Source: Candidatus Nitrosocaldaceae archaeon (lineage in GTDB: Archaea > Thermoproteota > Nitrososphaeria > Nitrososphaerales > Nitrosocaldaceae). Taken from it: a stretch of 58,068 bases of DNA. Below, piece by piece: positions 16,732 through 24,113 of the stretch (within the stretch, counting starts at the first letter, position 1; each line of letters begins with the position of its first letter). The notes under the pieces were generated by a model. That model ran no database searches. It was not told where the DNA came from and was given only the letters and a program-made list of their open reading frames with translations. The position numbers and the translations under genes were made by a program. Location of the stretch: assembly GCA_026002835.1 (NCBI GenBank), contig BPGC01000012.1:1-58068 (forward strand). The letters are read 5' to 3'.

Positions 16732-17280
16732 TTAACTATTTCTAGCCTCCTCTATCATTGCTATCAATTTATCTAATGGTATATCTCCATACTTTGGATT
16801 ATGTGCGATATTATTCTCGTCTATACTGAACTTTCCTTGATAACCTCTATAAAGATATGCATCTCCGTATATATCGCTAGAATTACCAGCATGATTCAAG
16901 AATAATAAAACCTTTCCTTTTGATGTCTCATTCAATAACTCATCATACTCACTAGATGTATATTTCTCATTACCCATTACAGCAACCTTAACTTTATTAC
17001 TACTATAATTACCAGCAACTATCTTATCTATATTAACATTAAAGTATGTTATAGGATATCTTGTCTTATACCCTTCATGAAATATTGAGGAATATATACC
17101 TTCTACTCTGCCTATTATTATAAGATCACTCTTTGCTAAATCTTCAATTGTTAATGGTATATATGATGTATGAATACTCCCTCCAGAGAATGTATCAGTG
17201 AACATGAATATTATTAGCAATGGTATTATTGATAGAGCAGCTATAATTGCCAACAATGTTTTCTTACTAATACTACTCAT
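16732..17280 (-). CDS. cassette II: membrane-anchored extracellular partner
   Basis: About 182 residues. An N-terminal helix (about 7-27, LLAIIAALSIIPLLIIFMF) is followed by an outer domain of 150 residues. That domain has the common surface pattern LAKSDLIIIGRVEGIYSS, then YPITYFNVNIDKIVAG, VKVAVMGNE, KGKVLLFLNHAG and GYQGKFSID, seen in many archaeal and bacterial secreted proteins of unknown role. The ATG at 17280 is preceded by GGGTGAT; a GTG at 17289 is the alternative and would overlap the protease stop. It is the second gene of the cassette, behind a metzincin-like protein, and may inhibit or tether it. Confidence 0.6.
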   Translation of the reverse strand: MSSISKKTLLAIIAALSIIPLLIIFMFTDTFSGGSIHTSYIPLTIEDLAKSDLIIIGRVEGIYSSIFHEGYKTRYPITYFNVNIDKIVAGNYSSNKVKVAVMGNEKYTSSEYDELLNETSKGKVLLFLNHAGNSSDIYGDAYLYRGYQGKFSIDENNIAHNPKYGDIPLDKLIAMIEEARNS

Positions 17281-17285
17281 ATATA

Positions 17286-17867
17286 TCACCCATATATGTT
17301 ACTAACACTAGAACTAGTATGAGAATCTATACCATTCCAGCGATTGCAGTCATAGCTTGGATGCATTACAGTAAAAGGATAATCATTAAACTCAACATAG
17401 TGACCCCATTCATGTCTTGCTACATAATCTAATGTATAACCATATGTACTTCCATTGCATTCTGGTGCTGTTTTAAAATTATATTTAGTATTAATTATCA
17501 TATCAGCATCTACTATATAACCAAACTGATATTGTGATACTACCTTACCTAGCCAGTCAGTATTATGATATTCACCAGTAACCCAGTTATTACAACTACT
17601 AACTCTATTTAATGTGAATTGAGATGGGAGGTTATTCCAAGAAGCCCTACCTTGATCTAACTCGCTTGCAACTTTACTGAATTGATTTGTACTGCCATCT
17701 ATATTTACATTCTTTAAACTATAAGAGTCATAACACACATTAATGGTAGAGAATAACCATCTATGTCCAGTATAATAATGTGTGGAATATGCTTCTTCTG
17801 CAACTACTATATTTATAGCAACTAATGCTGCCAGCATTATATATAGTTTGAAGTTACTGTTCTTCAT
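17286..17867 (-). CDS. cassette II: secreted metzincin-like protease
   Basis: A 193-residue protein with a signal peptide (about 6-27; mature end near THYYTGHRW). It is a compact single-domain protein with HEWGHYVEFND near residues 152-162. That is HExxH with Asp at the third-ligand place, as in snapalysin-type enzymes (HExxHxxGxxD), but with Glu where Gly is usual. VMHPSYDC follows as a probable Met-turn. Four Cys could pair. The ATG at 17867 fits the promoter (GTTCTTTGA 12 nt upstream). It should act as a small extracellular zinc protease; the Gly-to-Glu change makes activity less certain than for the cassette I enzyme. Confidence 0.7.
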   Translation of the reverse strand: MKNSNFKLYIMLAALVAINIVVAEEAYSTHYYTGHRWLFSTINVCYDSYSLKNVNIDGSTNQFSKVASELDQGRASWNNLPSQFTLNRVSSCNNWVTGEYHNTDWLGKVVSQYQFGYIVDADMIINTKYNFKTAPECNGSTYGYTLDYVARHEWGHYVEFNDYPFTVMHPSYDCNRWNGIDSHTSSSVSNIYG

Positions 17868-17878
17868 TAACAATATTA

Positions 17879-17944
17879 TTCAAAGAACCTATATATATAT
17901 AACGAAATTAATCATAATAATTAACCTTAAATAGTAAAATAGTA
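17879..17944 (-). promoter_or_regulatory. shared cassette promoter, copy II
   Basis: Same block as copies I and III: AAGGTTAATTATTATGATTA, a TATA repeat, GTTCTTTGA (17880-17888 on the minus strand), then 12 nt to the ATG at 17867. Upstream it runs into the second methylase fragment. Confidence 0.75.
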
Positions 17945-17972
17945 ATCATATTATCAATTATAATATTTATAA

Positions 17973-18167
17973 TCAAGATAGTTCTAATCCATAACTATCC
18001 CAATTCTTTCTCTTATTCCTAGCAAATAACTCTAGATAGTTAGCATTAGGATACATACTCTCAATAATATCATATACTATTAATGGCTTCTTACTATGTA
18101 TGCTTCTATTATGATAGATAACAGACTCTGGTCTATTACTTTCTAATGGAACTATATTACTACTCAA
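17973..18167 (-). pseudogene. 3' fragment of an MT-A70 methylase gene (copy 2)
   Basis: Encodes about 62 residues matching the end of the intact methylase (VPLESNRPESVIYHNRSIHS versus VPLEANRPESVIIADRSIHS, ending in the same WDSYGLELS). It lacks the catalytic DPPY part. The differences show that it was not copied recently from the neighbouring intact gene. Confidence 0.8.
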
Positions 18168-18543
18168 AAATGTAATAACTATAACTAATATAGTGATATT
18201 ATTACATATATCTTATATTTTACATGATAATTATCATAGTTATTATCTGAGGGTTTATTATCCTAATTCTTGTAATAACTAATATAACTACAGCATCCTT
18301 ATATCATTTTTATATTTGAGCGAAGAATTATCCAGATACTATTTTGTTTGTTAGATCAAACTTGGATAAAATTGATGGTAAATAGTGAGTAATCATCATT
18401 TCTTTTTATTATGTTAAAGGGATGATACGAAGATATAATAATAGAAATAAGGATTTATTTGATATAATAGTTGATTGTATGTTAGGAACAAAAGATGCAT
18501 AATCGCCAAAAATAAATTGTTTATATAAATAAAGAACGGATTT
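18168..18543. other. gene-poor stretch between cassettes
   Basis: About 375 bp without a convincing gene. GTAATAACTA followed by TAATATA-type sequence occurs near 18169 and again near 18270. A 26-codon frame at 18422-18502 (+) reads IRRYNNRNKDLFDIIVD, like the first residues of the short winged-helix regulators common in these archaea, then stops; I take it as a truncated relic. Confidence 0.35.
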
Positions 18544-19179
18544 TTACGGCACACAGACTCTTGTTGCATATCCATCGTTCTGCCATATATGATTATTTAT
18601 ATTACCTCTATTATCATTATTATACATAGGCTCAGAATCTACATAAACCTGATAACCTTTGTTATATGCATATGTTGATAAATCATACTCTGCGTATTGA
18701 CTATAACCACTCCACGATTCTAACCAAAATTCATCGTAATGAGTAGTTCCTACCACATATTTACCCCAGTTATAATTTGTCATATAATCGGGTGGATTAG
18801 GAGCATATATCCTCATATGTAACTTTACCCATTGTTGAAGATATCCAGAGTACCAGAAAGAGTTTTTAGTTCCCATATCACTATCCCAGACCCATCTATT
18901 ACCATCATTCATCTTCATATACATGGGCGTAGCAATTGTAGGACCCCAGTATATCCATTTAACTTTGTTAATATCGGCATTATTACAGAAAAGCATGGTA
19001 ACAGGCCAATCCACATCATAGTTACTTGGTGGGTCTATATTTGATAGGAAGTCATGATTATAGAACCTATCTCCATCATTATAAATTATCATTAGATTGG
19101 GCGTATAGGCAGCATATACCAATCCTGCTGTCAAGAGCATTGTAGCAGAAATAATACTAACGATCTTTATTATACTCAA
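18544..19179 (-). CDS. cassette IV: secreted protein of unknown fold
   Basis: A 211-residue protein with a signal peptide ending near GLVYA (about 23) and a mature part very rich in Trp, Tyr, Asn and Asp. Examples are NRWVWDSDMGTKNSFWYSGY near 93-112 and EFWLESWSGYSQYAEYDLS near 150-168. Two Cys (about 65 and 209) may pair. The start is TTG at 19179, fixed by a strong GGAGGTG (19181-19187) and by its overlap with the stop of the preceding gene. No protease motif is visible. It is the secreted member of cassette IV and the second gene here, showing that the order of the two members varies between cassettes. Confidence 0.6.
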   Translation of the reverse strand: MSIIKIVSIISATMLLTAGLVYAAYTPNLMIIYNDGDRFYNHDFLSNIDPPSNYDVDWPVTMLFCNNADINKVKWIYWGPTIATPMYMKMNDGNRWVWDSDMGTKNSFWYSGYLQQWVKLHMRIYAPNPPDYMTNYNWGKYVVGTTHYDEFWLESWSGYSQYAEYDLSTYAYNKGYQVYVDSEPMYNNDNRGNINNHIWQNDGYATRVCVP

Positions 19180-19934
19180 ACACCTCCTACTACTCCAGTA
19201 TGCTCCTCATCTATACTCATATCTGCTAAATTAATAGCTACAAACATCTTTGGTTGATTATCTTTTATTACCATGAATGTTGCTATACCTTCAGGAAATT
19301 CTGGTGCTTTCATGAGAGTATGTAATCTTATATCTATATCATTACCTAATCTATTACTAGCATATTCTCTAGCAATAGATTCTGCCTCTTTTGGTATTAC
19401 TGATGATGGAGTATCTCCTGGCAATTTTGCCATTCCTGGTCCTATACCTATAACCTTATTCTTATTTAGATCAACAGTAATTGTTAGTGAACTCATCCAC
19501 ATGGTAGCATGACGCTCTTTAAATGTAAATGCATCAACATAACTCTTATCAAACCATACTGGTTCTTTGAATATTATATGAATATCTGCTCCTATTTTTG
19601 TACCATCTTCTTCATATCTACCCATTATACTATTAAGATACCATTCATTAGTCTCAAGAATTGGCTTGAGAGATTCATCTTGTTTGATTATATCCATAGC
19701 TCTATTCTTCTCTTCATCCGTTAGCGGTTCTATCTTTGGTATTCCATCATCACCTAACCACACATTATTATTTGGTAGCTCTCTATTATCTAAAGGTTCT
19801 CTATCTGTAACAATAATCATAGAATTGTTTGAAGCAGTAGTTATTCCTTGATATAATAATACTCCAATGCTTATTACTATTCCTATGATTACTGCTATAA
19901 TACTTTGGATCTTATTCATGTTATATTTCGTCAT
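19176..19934 (-). CDS. cassette IV: membrane-anchored protein with PepSY-like outer part
   Basis: A 252-residue protein with an N-terminal helix (about 10-30, SIIAVIIGIVISIGVLLYQG) and an outer region of two similar halves. One begins LTDEEKNRAMDIIKQDESL near 75-93. The other is PKEAESIAREYASNRLG near 180-196, followed by a strand-turn-strand ending in FVAINLADMSIDEEHTG. Helix plus three strands with a final V-x-V-D-x-x-T-G-type turn is the PepSY layout, a domain linked to protease inhibition. This fits an inhibitor or immunity role in the cassette, but the partner is not an evident protease. First gene of its operon. Its promoter copy has the TATA box but lacks GTTCTTTGA. Confidence 0.55.
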   Translation of the reverse strand: MTKYNMNKIQSIIAVIIGIVISIGVLLYQGITTASNNSMIIVTDREPLDNRELPNNNVWLGDDGIPKIEPLTDEEKNRAMDIIKQDESLKPILETNEWYLNSIMGRYEEDGTKIGADIHIIFKEPVWFDKSYVDAFTFKERHATMWMSSLTITVDLNKNKVIGIGPGMAKLPGDTPSSVIPKEAESIAREYASNRLGNDIDIRLHTLMKAPEFPEGIATFMVIKDNQPKMFVAINLADMSIDEEHTGVVGGV

Positions 19935-19955
19935 TATCTACATTATACAAATAAT

Positions 19956-20008
19956 TGATATATATATAACGAAATTAATCATAATAATTAACCTTAAATA
20001 GTAAAATA
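19956..20008 (-). promoter_or_regulatory. shared cassette promoter, copy IV
   Basis: Has the conserved upstream block and TATA repeat of the other copies, but after the TATA box reads AATTATTTGTATAATG instead of GTTCTTTGA. The ATG at 19934 is still about 27 nt from the TATA box. Confidence 0.7.
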
Positions 20009-20039
20009 GTAATCATATTATCAATTATAATATTTATAA

Positions 20040-21167
20040 TCAAGATAGTTCTAATCCATAACTATCCCAATTCTCTCTAGTATTCCTAGCAAATAACTCT
20101 AGATAGTTAGCATTAGGATACATACTCTCAATAATATCATATACTATTAATGGCTTCTTACTATGTATGCTTCTATCAGCAATTATTACAGATTCTGGTC
20201 TATTTGCTTCTAATGGAACCATATTACCTCTAGTTGCTATTAATAATAGTTCATGCTTACTTCTAACATAATATCCTAATCCTATCTTATCTTTAACCCA
20301 TACCATATTTGTTTTATACTCAAATTTCCATGCCTCTATAACCTTTAATGCTTCTCTTAATTTAGGATTTGGACACCATAAGAATAGTATAGCATTATCA
20401 TCTATCTTATCCTCTAAATTATTATCCTTTAAGAAATTATAGATCTGATCATCTGTTAATGTCTTATAATGAATGCTAGGATTACCTCTTAATTTAATAT
20501 CATAATCATAAGGAGGGTCTGCTAGTATAACATTATACTTTTTATTACCATCCGTATGAAGTTTAGGTTTAAGATTGTTATTCATGTTCATTATTCTTTT
20601 AGCTTCTCCATAAGCATGGTTTATCGATACCTCTCTTTTGAGAAGTTTATTGAACTGATCTGGAGAATGTTTCTTTATAAATTTGAATCTAGCATAAGTA
20701 TCATAAGCTAAACCTACTTCCTTTGCTACTAGTTTTGCTGACTTGCCTTTTTCTAATGTGGTATCTGAATCAGATACCACATTAATTGCTTTAAACCCTT
20801 TCTCACCTTTACTTGGGATCGTTGCTTCTTGCCTCTTCTTAGCTCTCTCTGCTTTTATCTCTTCTAACTTCTCTGCTAATAAGCATTTATCTATTGCATC
20901 TAACTGCCTCCTCTTCAGATTAAGTTTTATGACAAATTCTTTATCCTCTATCTCATCTAGAGTATCTATAACCTTAACCTCTGGTTCTATCCCTAACTCA
21001 TTGCATATATTATATCTGTTATAACCATCAATAATTACACCCTTCTTATTTACAATAATAGGGTATTTCATACCATCATTCTTTATAGACTCTTTTAATG
21101 CATTACATTCATCATTACTTAATCTAGGTAATAATGCTTTATACTCTTCATTAATAATTAAATTCAT
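20040..21167 (-). CDS. ParB-N/HTH plus MT-A70 adenine methylase fusion
   Basis: A 375-residue protein. Residues about 1-95 form a ParB/sulfiredoxin-like domain (LKESIKNDGMKYPIIVN, VIIDGYNRYNICNELGIEP). Residues about 140-195 look like the ParB helix-turn-helix (AKLVAKEVGLAYDTYARFKF). The C-terminal half is an MT-A70 methylase with catalytic DPPY at 217-220 (VILADPPYDYD), FLWCPNP, NMVWVKDKIGLGYYVR and HELLLIATRG. It should methylate adenine in DNA after site-specific binding. Such fusions occur on phages and archaeal elements. A 31-bp perfect palindrome lies inside the gene at codons 128-138, between the two DNA-binding parts. The 3' end has served as the entry point of the cassette array. Confidence 0.8.
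   Translation of the reverse strand: MNLIINEEYKALLPRLSNDECNALKESIKNDGMKYPIIVNKKGVIIDGYNRYNICNELGIEPEVKVIDTLDEIEDKEFVIKLNLKRRQLDAIDKCLLAEKLEEIKAERAKKRQEATIPSKGEKGFKAINVVSDSDTTLEKGKSAKLVAKEVGLAYDTYARFKFIKKHSPDQFNKLLKREVSINHAYGEAKRIMNMNNNLKPKLHTDGNKKYNVILADPPYDYDIKLRGNPSIHYKTLTDDQIYNFLKDNNLEDKIDDNAILFLWCPNPKLREALKVIEAWKFEYKTNMVWVKDKIGLGYYVRSKHELLLIATRGNMVPLEANRPESVIIADRSIHSKKPLIVYDIIESMYPNANYLELFARNTRENWDSYGLELS
20754..20784. promoter_or_regulatory. 31-bp perfect palindrome inside the ParB-methylase gene
   Basis: Arms TAATGTGGTATCTGA and TCAGATACCACATTA (15 bp each) with a single A at the centre. It codes for residues 128-138, in the linker between the ParB-like domain and the helix-turn-helix. 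A candidate parS-like or operator site for the protein that this very gene encodes. Confidence 0.65.
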
Positions 21168-21193
21168 TCTATAAGATAATAAAAAAGATAGGG

Positions 21194-21580
21194 TTAGAAT
21201 ATGATATTGATATCTCCTTCTATATTGTTATTATTAAGAAACTCTAATAACTTATCTCTATTATTGAATTTAAGATATAATTCTGCTTCTATCTTATCTG
21301 GCATATCCTTTCTATTTAAGAAGTTAATTGCCTCTATACTATTGCTAATATGTCTATTCCATATCAGTTTATTCCTCTTCCTTAATGATATTATATTATC
21401 ACATCTAGGACATCTGCTAATATCATAGTTATAATAATTCTTAGCATTATCATCTAGATATTCATAATTACATCTTCTGCATAATATCCTTATTGCACCT
21501 TGAAATTTTATCTTCTCTTCTAATGGTAATTCTATATACTCATCTTTGCTTATGATTGTATTAACCCTTTCTATCATCAA
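21194..21580 (-). CDS. zinc-ribbon protein, unknown function
   Basis: A 128-residue protein. Residues about 33-60 hold two Cys pairs (ILCRRCNYEY and SRCPRCDNIISLRKRN), an authentic zinc ribbon. An Arg/Lys-rich helix and a C-terminal alpha/beta part (AELYLKFNNRDKLLEFL) follow. Probably nucleic-acid-binding. It lies just upstream of the ParB-methylase gene in the same direction (26 bp between them) and downstream of the repeat region at 21614-21688, so it may be the first gene transcribed away from that site. Confidence 0.5.
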   Translation of the reverse strand: MMIERVNTIISKDEYIELPLEEKIKFQGAIRILCRRCNYEYLDDNAKNYYNYDISRCPRCDNIISLRKRNKLIWNRHISNSIEAINFLNRKDMPDKIEAELYLKFNNRDKLLEFLNNNNIEGDINIIF

Positions 21581-21613
21581 GGTATAATAGATTGTGAGAA
21601 GATTAGTCTAAAA

Positions 21614-21688
21614 TTGTTCCATAGATGATTATAGTGTGGAACGATTTCGTTCCAGAAATTATTGAAATATGGAACGATTTTATTCAAT
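21614..21688. repeat. iteron-like GGAAC repeats, candidate origin or operator
   Basis: Contains the 16-bp near-palindrome GGAACGATTTCGTTCC (21638-21653, 7-bp arms), a further GGAACGATTT at 21671-21680 and a reverse half TTGTTCC at 21614-21620. An outer inverted repeat ATTGAA/TTCAAT (21661-21666, 21683-21688) surrounds the second unit. It fills the gap between two gene groups. This is the layout of a replication origin, partition site or operator. Confidence 0.5.
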
Positions 21689-21708
21689 AGATGGTTTAAA
21701 GCATGGTA

Positions 21709-22239
21709 TCATCTTGTATCCAATAATTTGCCTAACAATATAGCTATTAACCCTCTCCTTAATCTATTATAATTAAACCTATACTTCTTGTATGATATTA
21801 TCTCTATATAACCTCTTGCTCTAAGCTCACATATAGCTTTTCGTTTGCTACTCTGTTTACTTAATAACATTATATAGCTTGAAGATGTTTTATGTAAAGT
21901 AAGAGATATAGCATTATCCAAATTTATTATGGCTATATTGTTATTAATCATATCATCTTTCGAATATATAACAAATGTATGTAATAGCTCTGCAGTATGT
22001 GAACGTTCCAATCTTAATACAGCTTGTATAAACTTGCTTATATCATCTATACTTACTATATCATCTAACTGATACAATATCTTCTTATTGCACAACCTCT
22101 TTAATGCTTCTAGAAAATCCGTTAATCTATTCCTCCTATTAAATACTATCTCATTCCTAAGAGCTTTAAAACTTACTTCTCTTACCTCCTTATCAACGAA
22201 AAATTTAGTATCTCTTGTTCTAACTTATTCAGCCTCATT
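21709..22239 (-). pseudogene. frameshifted DNA-binding-like protein
   Basis: The ATG at 22239 overlaps the stop of the gene upstream (TAATG) and reads RLNKLEQEILNF, then breaks at a run of five T (minus strand, 22199-22203). The next frame continues as FVDKEVREVSFKALRNEIVF, then NRLTDFLEALKRLCNKKILY, and on to the stop at 21709. One added T restores a protein of about 176 residues. The C-terminal part (KRKAICELRARGYIEIISYK) resembles a winged helix with its wing. It is either a pseudogene, an assembly error in a homopolymer, or programmed slippage. A TTG at 22095 could also initiate the intact 128-residue part. Confidence 0.5.
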
Positions 22240-23125
22240 ACATCTCGCCTATCTCTATACCATTCTTTCTGCAAAACTTGCTAGTAGCATTCTTAATCTT
22301 CTCTATAAACTTCATAATCCTTTCTCTCTGCTCTTCTGGATATAGCAATAATATCTTCAACTCAACTTTAGAAAACTTCTTCTCTTCTATTGGTTCATAA
22401 CCTTCTTCCTCTTCTGATTTATCTTCATTAGTTGATATATCATTATTCTCTTCTTCTTTGTTCTCTTCTATTACAGCTATACTTGCCTTTGAACCTTCCA
22501 TCTCTTTTGCTATATAAGAATCTCTCCTTTGCTTATATGCTTCCCAGTTATCTCTATCTTCTCTCTCCTCTTTATCCTCTACTAGCTTCTCTACCAATAC
22601 CTTAATAGCTTTAGCATTTGGTAAGTGTATGGTATCTCCTTCTGTATTTGTGAGATCGTGTACTATATCATTGATGTTAATATCTATGCTATTATCTTGC
22701 AACCTCTTGATAGCATCTCTTATACCTATAAGGATAGTTATATGCAATAGTATAGGCTTGTTAGTATTTGCTTCTAACTCTCTAATGTATCGCTCTAACC
22801 CTTCTAATATGCTATTATCTATCTCTATACAATCTTCTAATAACTTTCTAATATTATTTGGTAATATATCTTCAGTAATTACTCCTTCTTTGTATAGCAA
22901 CAATATTTTAAATGGATCTAAGCAATTCCTAATGTTATTCTCTATGTAATGCTTCCATAACTCTTTCTGATTATTAACCTCTGCTATAACTCTATAATCC
23001 TTAACTTTATCTAATAATAGAGGATCGTCTATACAATATAATTCATTATTATATTTTACAACATTTACTCTATCTTTATCCTCATAACCCCTTACAGTTA
23101 TCCTATCTAATGCTTTTATATCCAT
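22238..23125 (-). CDS. hypothetical acidic protein in the TFB operon
   Basis: A 295-residue soluble protein. The N terminus (about 10-50: RITVRGYEDKDRVNVVKYNN, then LYCIDDPLLLDKVKDYRVIA) resembles a ParB-like fold that has lost its catalytic residues. The middle is helical. Residues about 195-250 are a highly charged Glu/Lys/Asp linker (EENKEEENNDISTNEDKSEE), followed by a C-terminal helix and CRKNGIEIGE. It overlaps the TFB-like gene upstream by 10 bp and the frameshifted gene downstream by 2 bp, so the three are one operon. A role in element maintenance is a guess. Confidence 0.5.
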   Translation of the reverse strand: MDIKALDRITVRGYEDKDRVNVVKYNNELYCIDDPLLLDKVKDYRVIAEVNNQKELWKHYIENNIRNCLDPFKILLLYKEGVITEDILPNNIRKLLEDCIEIDNSILEGLERYIRELEANTNKPILLHITILIGIRDAIKRLQDNSIDININDIVHDLTNTEGDTIHLPNAKAIKVLVEKLVEDKEEREDRDNWEAYKQRRDSYIAKEMEGSKASIAVIEENKEEENNDISTNEDKSEEEEGYEPIEEKKFSKVELKILLLYPEEQRERIMKFIEKIKNATSKFCRKNGIEIGEM

Positions 23126-23595
23126 AGACTCACCTCTAAGAGATGCTTTACAGCTCTAGAAGCTCCAAACCTCTTTGCTAGTTTATTTGATACCTCCAAT
23201 TCATAGATATAATCTCTGCCAGACTTGCCAAAGTTTAGTTCGCTAACCTCTTTTATGATCTTCTTATCTATCTTTAATCTATACTTCCTTGCTATCTCTA
23301 ATAATGCTAGTTTTATTGCTGTTAGCCTATCTTTATCATCCTTAACATATCTATTGTATAAGGTTAATACCTCTATGCTTATAACTTCTGTTAAGTTTAA
23401 CCTCTGACATATATTGCTAATAATGCTAATATCTTCCCTCTCTCCTTTATTTATGCTACCTAAACCATATTGCCATAGGGTTGCTTTACCATGAGGATCT
23501 CTATAATCTTCAATAATCTCTTCTCTATCTAATACTATACCGCATTCTCTACATACAATCTCTCCTTCTACTTCTATTGGTTTATGATTATGCAT
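23116..23595 (-). CDS. short TFB (TFIIB)-like factor
   Basis: About 159 residues from the ATG at 23595; an upstream reading to 23646 would run into the promoter. The N terminus has one CRECG knuckle (VCRECGIVLDREEIIEDYRD). The first zinc knuckle is replaced by His residues (MHNHKPIEVEGE). The B-linker-like TLWQYGLGSINKGE follows. Only one cyclin-like repeat is present (ISNICQRLNLTEVISIEVL up to LLEIARKYRLKI), whereas host TFBs have two and about 300 residues. It could recruit RNA polymerase to element promoters or interfere with host TFB. Divergent from the gene at 23711 across a direct repeat. Confidence 0.65.
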   Translation of the reverse strand: MHNHKPIEVEGEIVCRECGIVLDREEIIEDYRDPHGKATLWQYGLGSINKGEREDISIISNICQRLNLTEVISIEVLTLYNRYVKDDKDRLTAIKLALLEIARKYRLKIDKKIIKEVSELNFGKSGRDYIYELEVSNKLAKRFGASRAVKHLLEVSLWI

Positions 23596-23650
23596 CCTAT
23601 TATATAATATAGCGAACAGATATAGCAGTATATGTATATGTACCATATTA

Positions 23651-23706
23651 GTACTATATATAATATTTTTATTTAAACTTTATATTACAGTAGTATATAT
23701 AATATA
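23651..23706. promoter_or_regulatory. direct repeats in the divergent TFB promoter region
   Basis: GTACTATATATAATATT (23651-23667) and GTAGTATATATAATATA (23690-23706) are near-identical, 39 bp apart, between the TFB-like gene and the gene at 23711. They contain TATA-like cores and could be two promoters or binding sites of the ribbon-helix-helix-like protein. Confidence 0.5.
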
Positions 23707-23710
23707 CAGT

Positions 23711-24103
23711 ATGCCAAGAAAAGGTTGGAAGACTGTACTTATGAGGGAAGAAGTATATGAAAGGTTTAGAGAGAACTATGAACAACATAAACCTAAGATA
23801 AAGAAGACATTCACAGGCTGGCTTAATGAGTATCTGATAGAAGTAATAGAAGGAAGAGCAGAGATAATGAGAAAGGCACCAGCATTAGAGTTTGTTGGTA
23901 TAATGAGCGATGGTTCAATAGCAATAAAAGATCATTTTGAGGATAAGTTAATAGAGGTTGAACCACATGGAGATAAGAGATTGTTATATTGCAGATATTG
24001 TGAGAAAGATGATTGTTTGCATGTAGGATTCTGCTTTGCTATTAGAGAGGTTAATAATGAGTTAGTAAAGAGAGGTTTCAAATTGCCTAGAGATATAGCA
24101 TAA
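23711..24103 (+). CDS. ribbon-helix-helix-like protein with C-terminal Cys/His knuckle
   Basis: A 130-residue protein. The N terminus (WKTVLMREEVYERFRENYEQ, then TFTGWLNEYLIEVIEG) has the strand-helix-helix pattern of CopG-type DNA binders. The C-terminal half has LLYCRYCEKDDCLHVGFCF (about 92-110), a compact C-C-C-H-C group that could bind zinc. Proteins of this composition recur on nitrososphaerial chromosomes and elements. It is transcribed away from the TFB-like operon and may repress it. TATA-like repeats lie directly upstream. Confidence 0.55.
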   Translation: MPRKGWKTVLMREEVYERFRENYEQHKPKIKKTFTGWLNEYLIEVIEGRAEIMRKAPALEFVGIMSDGSIAIKDHFEDKLIEVEPHGDKRLLYCRYCEKDDCLHVGFCFAIREVNNELVKRGFKLPRDIA

Positions 24104-24113
24104 TTATCTATTG

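Larger units (their letters stand above)
15056..20047 (-). mobile_element. tandem array of three effector-partner cassettes
   Basis: The array holds three two-gene cassettes, each preceded by the same promoter block. They are separated by two fragments of the methylase 3' end, and the intact methylase stands at the right edge. ATAATCAAGATA, which spans the methylase stop codon, occurs at 15056-15067, 16482-16493, 17969-17980 and 20036-20047, so it marks both outer edges and both inner junctions. Removing the array would rejoin the methylase stop with the gene at 15049. Confidence 0.65.

Noticed and set aside
19561..19574. GGTTCTTTGAATAT on the plus strand inside the cassette IV partner gene, identical to the promoter motif of cassette I
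   Set aside because: No TATA box precedes it and no start codon with an open frame follows in that direction; it is within conserved coding sequence, so probably coincidence.
21614..21688. CRISPR array
   Set aside because: The repeats are short, few and irregularly spaced, and no Cas genes are present anywhere in the window.
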